NCBI RefSeq assembly: GCF_900112375.1
Contig: NZ_FOLS01000029.1
Location: forward strand, 73,263-108,761
Length of the DNA: 35,499 nucleotides
Source of the DNA: Pseudomonas citronellolis
GTDB lineage: Bacteria > Pseudomonadota > Gammaproteobacteria > Pseudomonadales > Pseudomonadaceae
Direction of reading: 5' to 3'
A program made the position numbers and the translations under genes. Of this stretch, positions 1-7,511 are shown one piece after another; the first letter of the stretch is position 1; the number at the start of each line of letters is the position of its first letter. Below the pieces are notes generated by a model. That model ran no database searches. It was not told the DNA's origin and saw only the letters and a list, made by a program, of their open reading frames with translations.

Positions 1-210
1 TCCCCCGCCACGGAGGCCCGCCCCGAGGGTACGTCCCTGTAGCCCGCGGGGCTCTCGCGACATCCATGTCGCATGACCTCCTGAGCGCCGGTTTCGTTCG
101 GCCTTCTGAAGGGGCGTTCCGGTGCGCGCGGATGTTTCTCTGGAAGTCCAAAAGCAAAAGCCAGAGCAGGGCTGCTTTTGCTCTTCGTAGGAGCGAGCTT
201 GCTCGCGAAC
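1..210 (+). repeat. Long dispersed repeat, copy 1 (cut by window start)
   Basis: This segment is nearly identical to 19217-19420, in the same orientation, with a few substitutions and a small length difference around 150-180. Its 3' end carries a REP palindrome. Short open frames cross it on both strands, but none has a convincing ribosome site or a recognisable domain, so I treat it as non-coding. The true left end lies outside the window. Confidence 0.8.
186..210. repeat. REP-type palindrome
   Basis: Contains GTAGGAGCGAGCTTGCTCGC, an imperfect palindrome (GCGAGC/GCTCGC core) repeated at 19397-19420, 19590-19613 (inverted), 23219-23241 and 23262-23284 (inverted). It matches the usual form of Pseudomonas intergenic REP sequences. 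Confidence 0.85.
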
Positions 211-273
211 CCAGCAGTCACTGGGTTATTCCCCTTCGGGCCAGCGCAAGCGCTGTTCGCGATGGAGCCGCGT

Positions 274-297
274 CCCGCGTTCGCGGGAATGACGGGG
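274..297. repeat. Short palindromic repeat, CCCGCG-TTCG-CGGG type
   Basis: CCCGCGTTCGCGGGAATGAC forms a short hairpin. Related copies lie at 19032-19061, 19435-19465 and 23332-23362. In this window it is always found near the REP-type elements. Confidence 0.75.
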
Positions 298-417
298 GGT
301 GAGGTTAGGGAGAGGAGGATGGCACCTGCCCGACACACCACTCAGGACACCCCCTCCCCTCCAGGAAAAAACCCAAGGCTCACTCGACAGAAGCACTACC
401 AGCCTTGGCCTGCCTAC

Positions 418-649
418 GGTCCGGCATTGCACACTACCCTCTTGGCGCAACCGCTCCAGCACCCGCGGGGTGTTGTCTGCGCACTGCATTCCTTCCGACT
501 TGCTCTCGATGCTCTCGATGGCCACCAGCAACTGCGCCTTGTTCTGCTCCAGGCGCTTCTGTAGCACCTCGATCTCACCCACCTTGCGCCTGAGGCCCTC
601 CAACAAGCCGATACGATCAACGCCGACCTGCTCGCCTTCATCCGCGACT
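418..649 (-). pseudogene. Possible remnant of a small coiled-coil protein
   Basis: One minus-strand frame reads as a plausible helical protein: charged, heptad-like, with segments such as GLRRKVGEIEVLQKRLEQNK and VAIESIESKSEGMQ. The other frames here are arginine- or proline-rich, as expected for shadows. No ATG or GTG opens this frame; an ATG just upstream is in another frame, and the only internal option is a TTG near 605. The downstream end runs into proline-rich sequence without a natural stop. I do not recognise the family. It may be a decayed gene, a TTG-started small gene, or chance. Confidence 0.3.
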
Positions 650-658
650 GACGAGCCC

Positions 659-687
659 GGGAGCCAGGCGTTCAGTGCCTGGCTCCC
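659..687. repeat. 11-bp perfect inverted repeat
   Basis: GGGAGCCAGGC and GCCTGGCTCCC flank a 7-nt loop. No T-tract follows on either strand, so it is not a standard intrinsic terminator. It lies just beyond the possible coiled-coil remnant. Confidence 0.4.
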
Positions 688-790
688 CCCTCCACTCCCG
701 CCCCCTGCTCCGCCAAAGAGAACCCACAGGCACTCCGTACGATCGAAAAAGAAAACCGTATTCCGTGACATGGCAAGTACGGATGACCCC

Positions 791-814
791 ACGTACCTTT
801 GTATCCGCAAATCG
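791..814. promoter_or_regulatory. Predicted regulon operator upstream of the SDR operon
   Basis: The core GTACCTTTGTATCC, followed by GCAAATCG, matches elements at 6772-6807, 7366-7383, 12287-12323 and 14801-14817 (core RYACCTWCGTRY, often followed by GCAATC). It is the most divergent copy. It lies about 70 bp upstream of the chosen SDR start at 877, a normal distance for an activator site. Which protein binds it is inferred. Confidence 0.5.
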
Positions 815-817
815 CCT

Positions 818-840
818 CGTCGCTCCCAAGGGGAGCGACG
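818..840 (+). other. Leader hairpin before the SDR gene
   Basis: CGTCGCTCCC and GGGAGCGACG form a perfect 10-bp stem with a 3-nt loop. It lies between the predicted operator and the ribosome site of the gene starting at 877. No T-tract follows. It could stabilise the 5' end of the mRNA or be a protein-binding palindrome. Confidence 0.45.
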
Positions 841-876
841 ATGGCCATCGGTAACACGTATATGGGAGAAAGGTTC

Positions 877-1743
877 ATGAGCCATGCAAAGAAGGTCTGG
901 TTGATCACTGGCGCCTCGTCGGGTTTCGGCAAGTCGCTGGCCGAGGCCGTCATCGCCAACGGTGACTGCGTAGCCATCACCGCCCGCCGCCTGGAGCGCC
1001 TGCAAGCCATCGCGCAAGGCCATGAAGACCGCGTGCTGCCCCTGGCCGTGGACGTGACCGACGCTGCCGCCCGCGACAAGGCCGTGGCCGACACCCTGGC
1101 GCGCTTCGGCCGCATCGACGTGCTGGCCAACGTGGCCGGGCGCGGCGTGGCCGGGGCCTGCGAGGAATTCAGCCTGGAACAGCTGCGCGAGCAGATGGAG
1201 CTGAACTTCTTCGCCGCCGCCGAAATGACCCGCGCCGTGCTGCCGCAGATGCGCAAGCAGGGCTCGGGCAACATCCTCACGGTGAGCAGCATCGCCGGCC
1301 TGGTGGCCATGAATGCCGCCGGCCCCTACTGCGCCGCCAAGTTCGCCATCGAGGGCTGGACCGAAGCGCTGGCCATCGAGGCCAAGCCGCTGGGCATCCA
1401 CGTCACCCTGGTCGAGCCGGGCGCGTTCCGCACCGAGTTCGCCGGCGACGTGAACATGCGTCCGCTGCAGCGCATCGATGCCTACCGGCCGATGGTCGAG
1501 CCGTTCGAGACCTACCTCGAAACCTCCGCCGGCAAGCAGATGGGCGATCCGGCCAAGGCCGCCCAGCGCATGCTGGAAGTGGTGGCCAGCGACGCGCCGC
1601 CGGTGCGCCTGATGCTGGGCCGGGACGCCTACTCGATCTGGGACGCCACCCTCGCCAAGCGCCAGGAAGACCTGAACAGCTGGCGCGAACGTGGTGAAGA
1701 CACCGCCTTCGACGACGCCGAAGTCGTGGAAATCCGGCTGTGA
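877..1743 (+). CDS. SDR-family oxidoreductase (first of a tandem pair)
   Basis: Classical short-chain dehydrogenase/reductase of 288 residues, expected to be a soluble NAD(P)-dependent oxidoreductase; the substrate cannot be read from sequence. The cofactor loop TGASSGFG is at residues 11-18, the tetrad Asn near 110, Ser near 138, and Tyr151/Lys155 in YCAAK. An ARR stretch after beta-2 (residues 36-38) would suit NADP(H). An upstream in-frame ATG at 799 was rejected: it would put the leader hairpin inside the gene, while the ATG at 877 has a GGGAGAAAGG ribosome site and starts the family's usual N-terminus. It is paralogous to the gene at 1901 along its whole length. The operator-like site at 791 suggests shared control with the hydrolase, Ohr and catalase units. 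Confidence 0.93.
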   Translation: MSHAKKVWLITGASSGFGKSLAEAVIANGDCVAITARRLERLQAIAQGHEDRVLPLAVDVTDAAARDKAVADTLARFGRIDVLANVAGRGVAGACEEFSLEQLREQMELNFFAAAEMTRAVLPQMRKQGSGNILTVSSIAGLVAMNAAGPYCAAKFAIEGWTEALAIEAKPLGIHVTLVEPGAFRTEFAGDVNMRPLQRIDAYRPMVEPFETYLETSAGKQMGDPAKAAQRMLEVVASDAPPVRLMLGRDAYSIWDATLAKRQEDLNSWRERGEDTAFDDAEVVEIRL

Positions 1744-1784
1744 TGCGCAGCCGGGCGCCAGGCGCATCGACAGAGGAAAACAGC

Positions 1785-1874
1785 GTGCAAGACCAACAGA
1801 CGCCCCTGAACTCCGGCTTCGGCTTCCACAGCAGCGCCGCCGAGGTGCTGACCGGCATCGACGCCTTCGCCTGA
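1785..1874 (+). pseudogene. N-terminal stub of a third SDR gene
   Basis: A GTG with a good ribosome site (GAGGAAAA, 1773-1780) opens a frame of 29 codons. The product resembles the lead-in seen before the glycine-rich loop in a branch of SDR enzymes: TPLNSGFGFHSS, then AAEVLTGIDAF. The frame then stops exactly where the GKTxxVTGGxSGIG loop would be expected. I read it as the remains of an SDR gene whose body was deleted, perhaps by recombination with its neighbours. It could instead be translated as a short peptide coupled to the next gene. The family match is from memory, not a search. Confidence 0.55.
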
Positions 1875-1900
1875 ACCCCATCCCTCAAGGAGAAACACTC

Positions 1901-2758
1901 ATGAAAATCTGGTTCATCACCGGCGCCTCCTCCGGCCTTGGCAAGGCACTGGCCGAGGCCGTGCTGGCCAAGGGCGACAGCGCCGTCATCACCGCGCGCC
2001 GCCTGGAGCCGCTGGTGGAAATCGCCGCCGGCCACGGCGAGCGAGCCCTGGCGCTGCAACTGGACGTGACCGACGCCAATGCCCGCGCCGCCGCGCTGAA
2101 GGCCGCCAACGACCGCTTCGGCCGCATCGACGTGCTGGCCAACATCGCCGGCGCGGGCGCCTACGGCGCGCTGGAGGAATTCACCAGCGAGCAGCTGCGC
2201 GCCAACCTGGAGCTGAACTTCTTCGCCGCCGCCGAGCTGTCCCGCGAGGTGTTGCCGCAGATGCGCGCTCGCCAGTCCGGGCACATCCTCAACCTGACCA
2301 GCATCGCCGGCCTGGTGGCCTTCCCCGGCAACGGCCTGTACAACGCCTCGAAGTTCGCCCTGGAAGGCTTCACCGAAGCCCTGCACCACGAGGTCAAGCC
2401 CTTCGGCGTGCGCGTCACGCTGGTCGAACCGGGTGCCTTCCGCACCGGCTTCGCCGGCGCCGCGGCGATGAAGGCCGCCGCCAGGATCGCCGACTACGCG
2501 CCCCTGGATGCGGGCCTGGACGAATACTTCGCCGGGCAGGACGGCCAGCAGATGGGCGACCCGGCCAAGGGCATGCAGGTGGTCATCGACATGGTGGAAA
2601 GCGATACCGCGCCGGTGCGCCTGATGCTGGGCGAAGACGCCTACCAGCTGTGGGAAAGCGCCGTCGCCTCGCGGAACCGCGACCTGGCCCGGTGGCGCGC
2701 GCGTGGCGAAGACACCGCCATTCCAGGCGCCGCGAAGAATCCGGTGCAGGCGCTCTAG
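1901..2758 (+). CDS. SDR-family oxidoreductase (second of a tandem pair)
   Basis: A 285-residue classical SDR closely related to the gene at 877: TGASSGLG at 7-14, Asn106, Ser134, and Tyr147/Lys151 in YNASK. The start follows CAAGGAGAAACACTC, an ideal ribosome site. Both paralogues share the C-terminal block built around VRLMLG.DAY and W-RARGEDT, so this is a recent or well-conserved duplication. It is separated from the first copy by the stub of a third SDR and is probably on the same transcript, which ends at the terminator at 2820. The substrate is unknown; the neighbourhood of hydrolases and peroxidases suggests detoxification of reactive carbonyls or alcohols (inference). Confidence 0.93.
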   Translation: MKIWFITGASSGLGKALAEAVLAKGDSAVITARRLEPLVEIAAGHGERALALQLDVTDANARAAALKAANDRFGRIDVLANIAGAGAYGALEEFTSEQLRANLELNFFAAAELSREVLPQMRARQSGHILNLTSIAGLVAFPGNGLYNASKFALEGFTEALHHEVKPFGVRVTLVEPGAFRTGFAGAAAMKAAARIADYAPLDAGLDEYFAGQDGQQMGDPAKGMQVVIDMVESDTAPVRLMLGEDAYQLWESAVASRNRDLARWRARGEDTAIPGAAKNPVQAL

Positions 2759-2819
2759 CGCCTGACAGGCAGGCGCGACAGCGGATGTCCGTCGCTGGCC
2801 TCTACTCCCCTCCCCCCCG

Positions 2820-2863
2820 AAGGTCGCTGGCCGCTCAACAAGGAACGGCCAGCGACCTTTCTT
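2820..2863 (+). terminator. Intrinsic terminator of the SDR operon
   Basis: A 14-bp perfect stem (AAGGTCGCTGGCCG / CGGCCAGCGACCTT) with a 12-nt loop is followed by TTTCTTC. It sits between the convergent SDR gene and the hydrolase gene ending at 2878. Confidence 0.8.
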
Positions 2864-2877
2864 CGATCAGCAACGAC

Positions 2878-3651
2878 CTAGAGCGAAGCAGCAGCCTTCT
2901 CGATCGACCGCGCCACCGCTTCGGGGTGCGAAACCATCACCACATGGGAAGCGCCGGAGACCACCTCGACGTCTTTCGCGTGGGCCCGCTGGGCCATGAA
3001 GGCCAGGGCCTGCGGGGGGATGTTGCGGTCCTGGTCGCCGTAGACGAACCACGAGGGGATGCGCTGCCAGGCAGCGGCGCCGGCCTTCTCGTTCAGCGCG
3101 GCCTCGGTGACCGGGCGCTGGGCCGCGGCCATCAGCTTGGCCTGCGCGGCGGGCACGTCGGCGGCGAACTGGGCGTGGAACTTGTCCTGCTGGATGTACA
3201 GGTCCTTGCCGCCGCTGGCGAGCGTCACCGGCGGCGCCAGGGTCGGGCCGAGGGTGCTGCCGGGGAACTTGCCGGCCAGGTCGGCGGCGCTCTCCCCCGC
3301 TTCCGGGGCGAAGGCGGCGACATAGACCAGCGCCTTGACGTTGCCGGCGTCACCGGCGGCGGCGCTGATGACGTTGCCGCCGTAGGAGTGCCCGACCAGC
3401 ACCACCGGCGTCTTCAGGCTGGCGAGGATGTTGGCCACGTAGGCGCCGTCGCTGGCGACGCCGCGCAGCGGGTTGGCGGCGGCCACCACGGTGTAGCCGT
3501 CGTGTTCGAGGATGCGCGTCACGCCGTTCCAGCTGGAGGCGTCGGCGAAGGCGCCGTGGACCAGCACCACGGTGGGTTTCGCGGCGGCGGACGCGCCGGC
3601 GGCCATGAGCAGGCCGGCGGCGCAGGCCAGGGCACCGAGGGTTGTTTTCAT
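2878..3651 (-). CDS. Exported alpha/beta hydrolase (serine nucleophile)
   Basis: A 257-residue alpha/beta hydrolase with a Sec signal peptide (residues 1 to about 23, cut near ASAAA). The oxyanion region is VHGAFAD (31-37), the nucleophile elbow GHSYGG has Ser89, an acid candidate lies in GDQDRN, and the catalytic His lies in GASHVV close to the C-terminus. It resembles the esterase/salicylate-esterase-like hydrolases with a VHGAF motif. The start follows a purine-rich AAGGAGAATTTCC-type ribosome site. It is the last gene of a four-gene minus-strand operon; a short GC-rich hairpin (3680-3698) in the 67-bp gap before it could tune its expression. The natural substrate is not evident. Confidence 0.9.
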   Translation of the reverse strand: MKTTLGALACAAGLLMAAGASAAAKPTVVLVHGAFADASSWNGVTRILEHDGYTVVAAANPLRGVASDGAYVANILASLKTPVVLVGHSYGGNVISAAAGDAGNVKALVYVAAFAPEAGESAADLAGKFPGSTLGPTLAPPVTLASGGKDLYIQQDKFHAQFAADVPAAQAKLMAAAQRPVTEAALNEKAGAAAWQRIPSWFVYGDQDRNIPPQALAFMAQRAHAKDVEVVSGASHVVMVSHPEAVARSIEKAAASL

Positions 3652-3718
3652 CGGAAATTCTCCTTGCAGGGGAATGAGACCGGGGCGCACGGCCCCGGCC
3701 GGTGGTGGGGAATCGGCG

Positions 3719-4222
3719 CTAAGGCGCGTAGCGGGTGAACACCAGGTCGTGGTTCTTCACCCGCGCCTGGTGGCAGGCGTAGCAGGTCTGGTGCTGCGCC
3801 TCGTCGGCCGGCTTGCCGTCGATGAAGCGGGCGAAGCCCCAGCCGCCGGTGGCCGCATACTTCTTCGAGTCCTTGACCATAAACTGCACGGTGGTGGCCG
3901 CGCCGGGGATCGAGGCCGGCTCGAATTCCGGCGACTGCACGTGCTTCCAGGCCAGCTTGGCGAGTACGCTGCCGTCGGGGAACGGCAGCTTGCCCGCTCG
4001 GTAGGCCCGCATGGCGATGTCGTTGCCGAGCACCGCGCGCAACTCGTTCAGCGGCGCCGCTTCCTGCGCCGGGGCGACCAGCTGCCAGTTGCGGTAACCC
4101 TCGGGCATGCGCACGCCGTAGATCGGCGAGGCGTCCGCGGCGGGCGCCGGGTCAGCGCTGGCGCCGCTGGCCAGGGCAAGCGCCAGGAGCGTCGCGGCGA
4201 GTGCGGGGAGTCTGGGTGTCAT
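3719..4222 (-). CDS. Cytochrome P460-family protein
   Basis: A 167-residue periplasmic c-type haem protein. A signal peptide (about 1-23, ending SGASA) is followed by a single haem-binding CYACH at 147-151, close to the C-terminus. The middle has the cytochrome P460 layout: VRMPEGYRNWQLV, GNDIAMRAYRAG, LPFPDGS, and YAATGGWGFARF before the haem site. Family members oxidise hydroxylamine, or bind NO or peroxide at a haem with a lysine or similar cross-link; the cross-linking residue cannot be assigned here. It lies 13 bp after the hydrolase ending at 4236, so co-transcription is very likely. A P460-type protein among periplasmic hydrolases is unusual. Confidence 0.85.
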   Translation of the reverse strand: MTPRLPALAATLLALALASGASADPAPAADASPIYGVRMPEGYRNWQLVAPAQEAAPLNELRAVLGNDIAMRAYRAGKLPFPDGSVLAKLAWKHVQSPEFEPASIPGAATTVQFMVKDSKKYAATGGWGFARFIDGKPADEAQHQTCYACHQARVKNHDLVFTRYAP

Positions 4223-4235
4223 GGCTGCGCTCCGC

Positions 4236-5225
4236 TCACAGGTGGTCGGCGTCGACCACCGCCTGGACGAAGGCCTGGGGCGCCTCCTGCGGCAGGTTGT
4301 GGCCGATGCCGCCCTTGATCAGGCGGTACTCGTACTTGCCGCTGAAGCGCTTGGCGTAGGCCTCGGCCGGCGGGTGCGGCGCGCCGTTGGCGTCGCCTTC
4401 GAGGGTGATGGTCGGCACGCCGATCGTGGGGAAGGCCGCCAGGCGCTTCTCCAGTTCCGCGTAGCGCGCCTCGCCCTCGGCCAGGCCCAGGCGCCAGCGG
4501 TAGTTGTGGATGGCGATGGGGCCCTGGTCGGGGTTGTCCAGCGCCGCCGCGCTGCGCTCGAAGGTGGCGTCGTCGAAGTTCCACTTGGGCGAGGCCAGCT
4601 GCCAGATCAGCCTGGCGAACTCGTGGCGGTACTTGTCGTAGCCTTCGCGGCCGCGCTCGGTGGCGAAGTAGAACTGGTACCACCACTGCAGTTCGGCGCT
4701 GGGCGGCAGCGGCGCCTTGCCCGCCGCCTGGCTGCCGATCAGGTAGCCGCTCACCGAGACCAGCGCCTTCACCCGCTCCGGCCACAGCGCCGCGACTATG
4801 TCGGCCGAGCGCGCGCCCCAGTCGTAGCCGGCGAGCACCGCGCGCTTGATCTTCAGCGCATCCATGAAGTCGACGACGTCCACCGCCAGGGCCGCCGGTT
4901 CGCCGTTGCGCAGCGTCTTGGCGGAAAGGAAGCGGGTGTCGCCATAGCCGCGGGCATAGGGGATGAGCACGTGGTAGCCCTTGGCTGCAAGCTGCGGCGC
5001 CACTTCGCTGTAGCTATGGATGTCGTAGGGCCAGCCGTGCAGCAGGATGACCACCGGGCCGTCGGCCGGGCCGGCTTCGGCGTAGGCCACCTTCAGCAGC
5101 CCGGCGTCGACGTGGCGCAGCGCGCCGAAGGCGTCGTCGGCAGCCTGGGCCAGGGGGGCGGCGAGGTTCGCCAGGGCGAATGCGAGCACCGGGGCGCCCA
5201 GGGCTTTGTACTTGAACGGATTCAT
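4236..5225 (-). CDS. Exported alpha/beta hydrolase of epoxide hydrolase / haloalkane dehalogenase type
   Basis: A 329-residue protein with an N-terminal signal (hydrophobic 10-27, cut near AQAAD). HGWP (63-66) forms the oxyanion hole, and the nucleophile elbow GYDWG has Asp135 in place of serine, as in epoxide hydrolases and haloalkane dehalogenases. The C-terminal GGIGHNLP carries the probable catalytic His. A tryptophan-rich cap follows the elbow (QWWYQFYF). The dehalogenase halide-binding Asn-Trp pair is not obvious, so epoxide hydrolase-like chemistry is slightly preferred. It is second in the minus-strand operon, about 45 bp after the epoxide hydrolase at 5271. Confidence 0.88.
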   Translation of the reverse strand: MNPFKYKALGAPVLAFALANLAAPLAQAADDAFGALRHVDAGLLKVAYAEAGPADGPVVILLHGWPYDIHSYSEVAPQLAAKGYHVLIPYARGYGDTRFLSAKTLRNGEPAALAVDVVDFMDALKIKRAVLAGYDWGARSADIVAALWPERVKALVSVSGYLIGSQAAGKAPLPPSAELQWWYQFYFATERGREGYDKYRHEFARLIWQLASPKWNFDDATFERSAAALDNPDQGPIAIHNYRWRLGLAEGEARYAELEKRLAAFPTIGVPTITLEGDANGAPHPPAEAYAKRFSGKYEYRLIKGGIGHNLPQEAPQAFVQAVVDADHL

Positions 5226-5270
5226 CAGGGTTCTCCCTTGCTGTGTGCCGGGAATCGGCGGGACTTCGGT

Positions 5271-6620
5271 CTAGCGCTCGGCCAGCGAGGCGCGCTGCGG
5301 GCGGAAGGCCTCGCGCAGTTCCTCGCTGAACAGCTGCGGTTGCTCCCAGGCGGCGAAGTGGCCGCCCTTGTCCACCGCGTGGAAGTAGTCGAGCGAGGGA
5401 TAGGCGCGCTGCGCCCAGCTCTTCGGCGCGCGGTAGATTTCACCGGGGAACACGCTGATGGCCACCGGCACCTTGATCTGCGCGGTCTTCTGCGCGGCGG
5501 CGCTGAAATTGTTGTTGTTGTTTTCCCAGTAGAAGCGCGAGGACGAGGCGCCGGTGTTGGTCAGCCAGTAGAGGGAGATGTCGTCGAGCATCTCGTCGCG
5601 GCTGAGCACGCGCTCCGGCTCGCCGCCGCTGTCGGTCCAGGCGGCGAACTTCTCGTACATCCAGGCGGCCATGCCGGCCGGCGAGTCGGCCAGGGAATAG
5701 CCGATGGTCTGCGGCCGCGTCACCATCATCGCGCCGTAGGCGGCGTTGCGCCCGAAGAAGGTACTCAGCGCCTGGTAGGCGGCGCGCTCGTCGCCGGACA
5801 GGCCGTCGGGCGCCGGGTCGCCGCTGTTGATCGGCTTGACCAGTTCGGCCGGGATGGTCGCCGGCATGTTCAGGTGGATGCCCAGCAGCCCGGGCGGCGC
5901 CAGGCGGCCCAGGGCATCGGAGATCACCGAGCCGTGGTCGCCGCCCTGGGACACGTACTGCTGGTAGCCCAGGCGCTTCATCAGCACGTCCCAGGCCCGC
6001 GCCACCCGGTCGGGGTTCCAGCCCAGCTCGGTCGGCTTGCCGGAGAAGCCGTGCCCGGGGATCGCCGGGATCACCACGTCGAAGGCGTCCTCGGCCTTGC
6101 CGCCGTAGGCCGTGGGGTCGGTCAGCGGGCCGATGGTCTTGAGGAACTCCAGCGGCGAGCCGGGCCAGCCGTGGGTGAGGATCAGCGGCATGGCGTGGGG
6201 CTGGCGGGAGCGCACGTGGATGAACTGGATGTCCACGCCGTCGATGCGGGTGACGAACTGCGGCAGGGCGTTGAGCTTCGCCTCGGCCTTGCGCCAGTCG
6301 TAGCCGTTGCCCCAGTAGTCGACCAGGGCTTTCAGCCTGGCCAGTTGCACGCCCTGGGAGGCGTCGGCGACGGTTTCCTTGTCCGGCCAGCGGGTGGCGG
6401 CGATGCGCCGGCGCAGGTCGTCCAGTTGCGCCTGGGGCACCTCGATGCGGTACGGCCGCACGCTGTCGTCCTCGCTCGCCGTGGCGTTGGCGGACGCGAC
6501 CAGGGCCAGCGGCGCCAGGTGCGCGTGGCTGCCGCCGAGCAGGAACAGGCCGACGGCGCCGGCCAGGAGCGAACGGGTGAACAGGTGCTGAGTCTTCCGT
6601 GGGTGCGATGCTGCGAGCAT
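5271..6620 (-). CDS. Exported epoxide hydrolase with EHN domain
   Basis: A 449-residue protein of the microsomal-type epoxide hydrolase family. A signal sequence (about 1-50; twin Arg absent, hydrophobic core 18-30) precedes the EHN N-terminal domain (about 55-165: RPYRIEVPQAQLDDLRRRI, TRWPD, YDWRKAEAKLN). The hydrolase domain has HGWPGS (150-155), PGHGFSGKP, the nucleophile Asp228 in GGDHGS, and GGHFAAWE with the catalytic His near the C-terminus. GGDHG replaces the more common GGDWG. The start at 6620 has AAGGAG at good spacing; a longer frame back to 6839 would run through the predicted operator. It is first gene of the operon, with a double operator-like element about 150 bp upstream. Epoxide hydrolases are usually cytoplasmic, so export is notable. 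Confidence 0.92.
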   Translation of the reverse strand: MLAASHPRKTQHLFTRSLLAGAVGLFLLGGSHAHLAPLALVASANATASEDDSVRPYRIEVPQAQLDDLRRRIAATRWPDKETVADASQGVQLARLKALVDYWGNGYDWRKAEAKLNALPQFVTRIDGVDIQFIHVRSRQPHAMPLILTHGWPGSPLEFLKTIGPLTDPTAYGGKAEDAFDVVIPAIPGHGFSGKPTELGWNPDRVARAWDVLMKRLGYQQYVSQGGDHGSVISDALGRLAPPGLLGIHLNMPATIPAELVKPINSGDPAPDGLSGDERAAYQALSTFFGRNAAYGAMMVTRPQTIGYSLADSPAGMAAWMYEKFAAWTDSGGEPERVLSRDEMLDDISLYWLTNTGASSSRFYWENNNNNFSAAAQKTAQIKVPVAISVFPGEIYRAPKSWAQRAYPSLDYFHAVDKGGHFAAWEQPQLFSEELREAFRPQRASLAER

Positions 6621-6771
6621 GGTCGATCTCCTTGAGTGGGGGCCGGGGCGTGGACGCAATCGTTCGCCCTCGGCGAAGCGCGAACCTGGCCACTGTCGGT
6701 CGCGCCCGCCCCGCTTCGGAGGCGCTGCGCAACCCGTGGCATCGATCAGAACAAAGGGCGGCGGGCCTGGG

Positions 6772-6807
6772 GATTGCACGAAGGTGTCGGTCGATACCTT
6801 CGTATCG
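6772..6807. promoter_or_regulatory. Composite operator upstream of the epoxide hydrolase operon
   Basis: Two inverted copies of the regulon element abut: GATTGCACGAAGGTGTCG (6772-6789) and, after GT, the near-perfect palindrome CGATACCTTCGTATCG (6792-6807). The same composite occurs in reverse orientation at 12287-12323. It lies about 150 bp upstream of the epoxide hydrolase start at 6620 and beyond the stop of the Ohr gene. I infer a dimeric FixJ/NarL-type activator site. Confidence 0.7.
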
Positions 6808-6829
6808 TTCGCCCGCCGGCGCCGGGGCA

Positions 6830-6860
6830 CTGCGGCCACGCCGGCCTGGCGTGGCCGCAG
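6830..6860 (-). terminator. Hairpin after the Ohr gene
   Basis: CTGCGGCCACGCC and GGCGTGGCCGCAG form a perfect 13-bp stem with a 5-nt loop, 10 nt past the Ohr stop codon. No T-tract follows on the minus strand, so it may be a weak or factor-assisted terminator that insulates the operator at 6772. Confidence 0.45.
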
Positions 6861-6869
6861 CGGGCTCGC

Positions 6870-7286
6870 TCAGGCGAGCGAGAGCGCGACGTCGATGTTG
6901 CCGCGGGTGGCCTTCGAGTAGGGGCAGGTCTGGTGGGCCGTCTCGATCAGGTCCAGGGCGGCGTCCCGTTCCAGCCCCGGCAGGCTGACCTGCAGGCGCG
7001 CCCGCAGGAAGTAGCCTTCCTCGCCCTGGCACAGCTCCACCTCGGCGTCGATGGCCAGGTTCGCCGGCAGGGCGATCTTCTTCCGCCGCGCGGCGAGGCC
7101 CAGCGCGCCTTCGAAGCAGGCCGACCAGCCGGCGGCGAACAACTGCTCCGGGTTGGTGCCGGTGCCTGGCGTGCCGGGCAGCGAATGGCGGATGTCCAGG
7201 CGCCCGTCGTCGCTGCGCGAGGTGCCGCCGTCGCGGGCCCCGGTGGTGTGGACCCTGGCGGTGTAGAGAACGGTTTCGGTGGTCAT
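6870..7286 (-). CDS. ohr: Organic hydroperoxide resistance protein (Ohr, OsmC superfamily)
   Basis: A 138-residue thiol peroxidase that reduces organic and fatty-acid hydroperoxides in the cytoplasm, using lipoylated proteins as reductant (family knowledge). The peroxidatic Cys57 is in GWSACFEGAL and the resolving Cys121 in QTCPYSKATRGN; TNPEQL carries the conserved Glu. This pattern separates Ohr from OsmC. It starts at 7286 behind a GGAGGCAG ribosome site. It is divergent from the sensor kinase, and the shared 225-bp gap holds one regulon element. No MarR-type ohrR gene is adjacent, so control may pass to the two-component system next door (inference). A paralogue lacking Cys57 is at 17950. 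Confidence 0.95.
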   Translation of the reverse strand: MTTETVLYTARVHTTGARDGGTSRSDDGRLDIRHSLPGTPGTGTNPEQLFAAGWSACFEGALGLAARRKKIALPANLAIDAEVELCQGEEGYFLRARLQVSLPGLERDAALDLIETAHQTCPYSKATRGNIDVALSLA

Positions 7287-7365
7287 GGCTGCCTCCTGGC
7301 ATGTGCTCGTGCATACCGGGTTCGGTATGTGCCGCCGATCAGAGCAGAGGCCGGCTGCCGGGGAC

Positions 7366-7383
7366 GATTGCACGAAGGTATCG
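7366..7383. promoter_or_regulatory. Operator between ohr and the kinase operon
   Basis: GATTGCACGAAGGTATCG matches the left part of the 6772 element almost exactly. It lies 80 bp upstream of the Ohr start and about 130 bp upstream of the kinase start, so it could serve either promoter and allow autoregulation. Confidence 0.65.
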
Positions 7384-7511
7384 AGTGCCCCCGCGCAGCC
7401 CCCTGCCCCGTCAACGGCGCCGCTTTCGCCCAGCCGACACCAAGGTATGATGGGCAGCTCCGCCAAGGTGGCGCATGCTCGCGAAACGGCTACCGCCGAG
7501 AGAGGATCGGT

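Noticed and set aside
799..876. Upstream start for the first SDR gene
   Set aside because: It would place the operator-like core and the leader hairpin within the transcript's coding part; the ATG at 877 has the better ribosome site and family N-terminus.
226..1881. Long minus-strand open frame opposite the first SDR gene
   Set aside because: Antisense shadow of a high-GC gene; Gly/His/Arg-rich composition and no ribosome site. Only its distal part (418-649) reads like protein and is listed separately.
4221..6635. 804-codon plus-strand open frame opposite the hydrolase operon
   Set aside because: Shadow of three clear minus-strand genes; low-complexity composition and no domain. Similar shadows lie opposite the kinase (6870-9884), the large regulator (15005-17953), cioAB (23949-26378), the YdeP-family gene (26476-28473) and the hydroxylase module (32269-34548).
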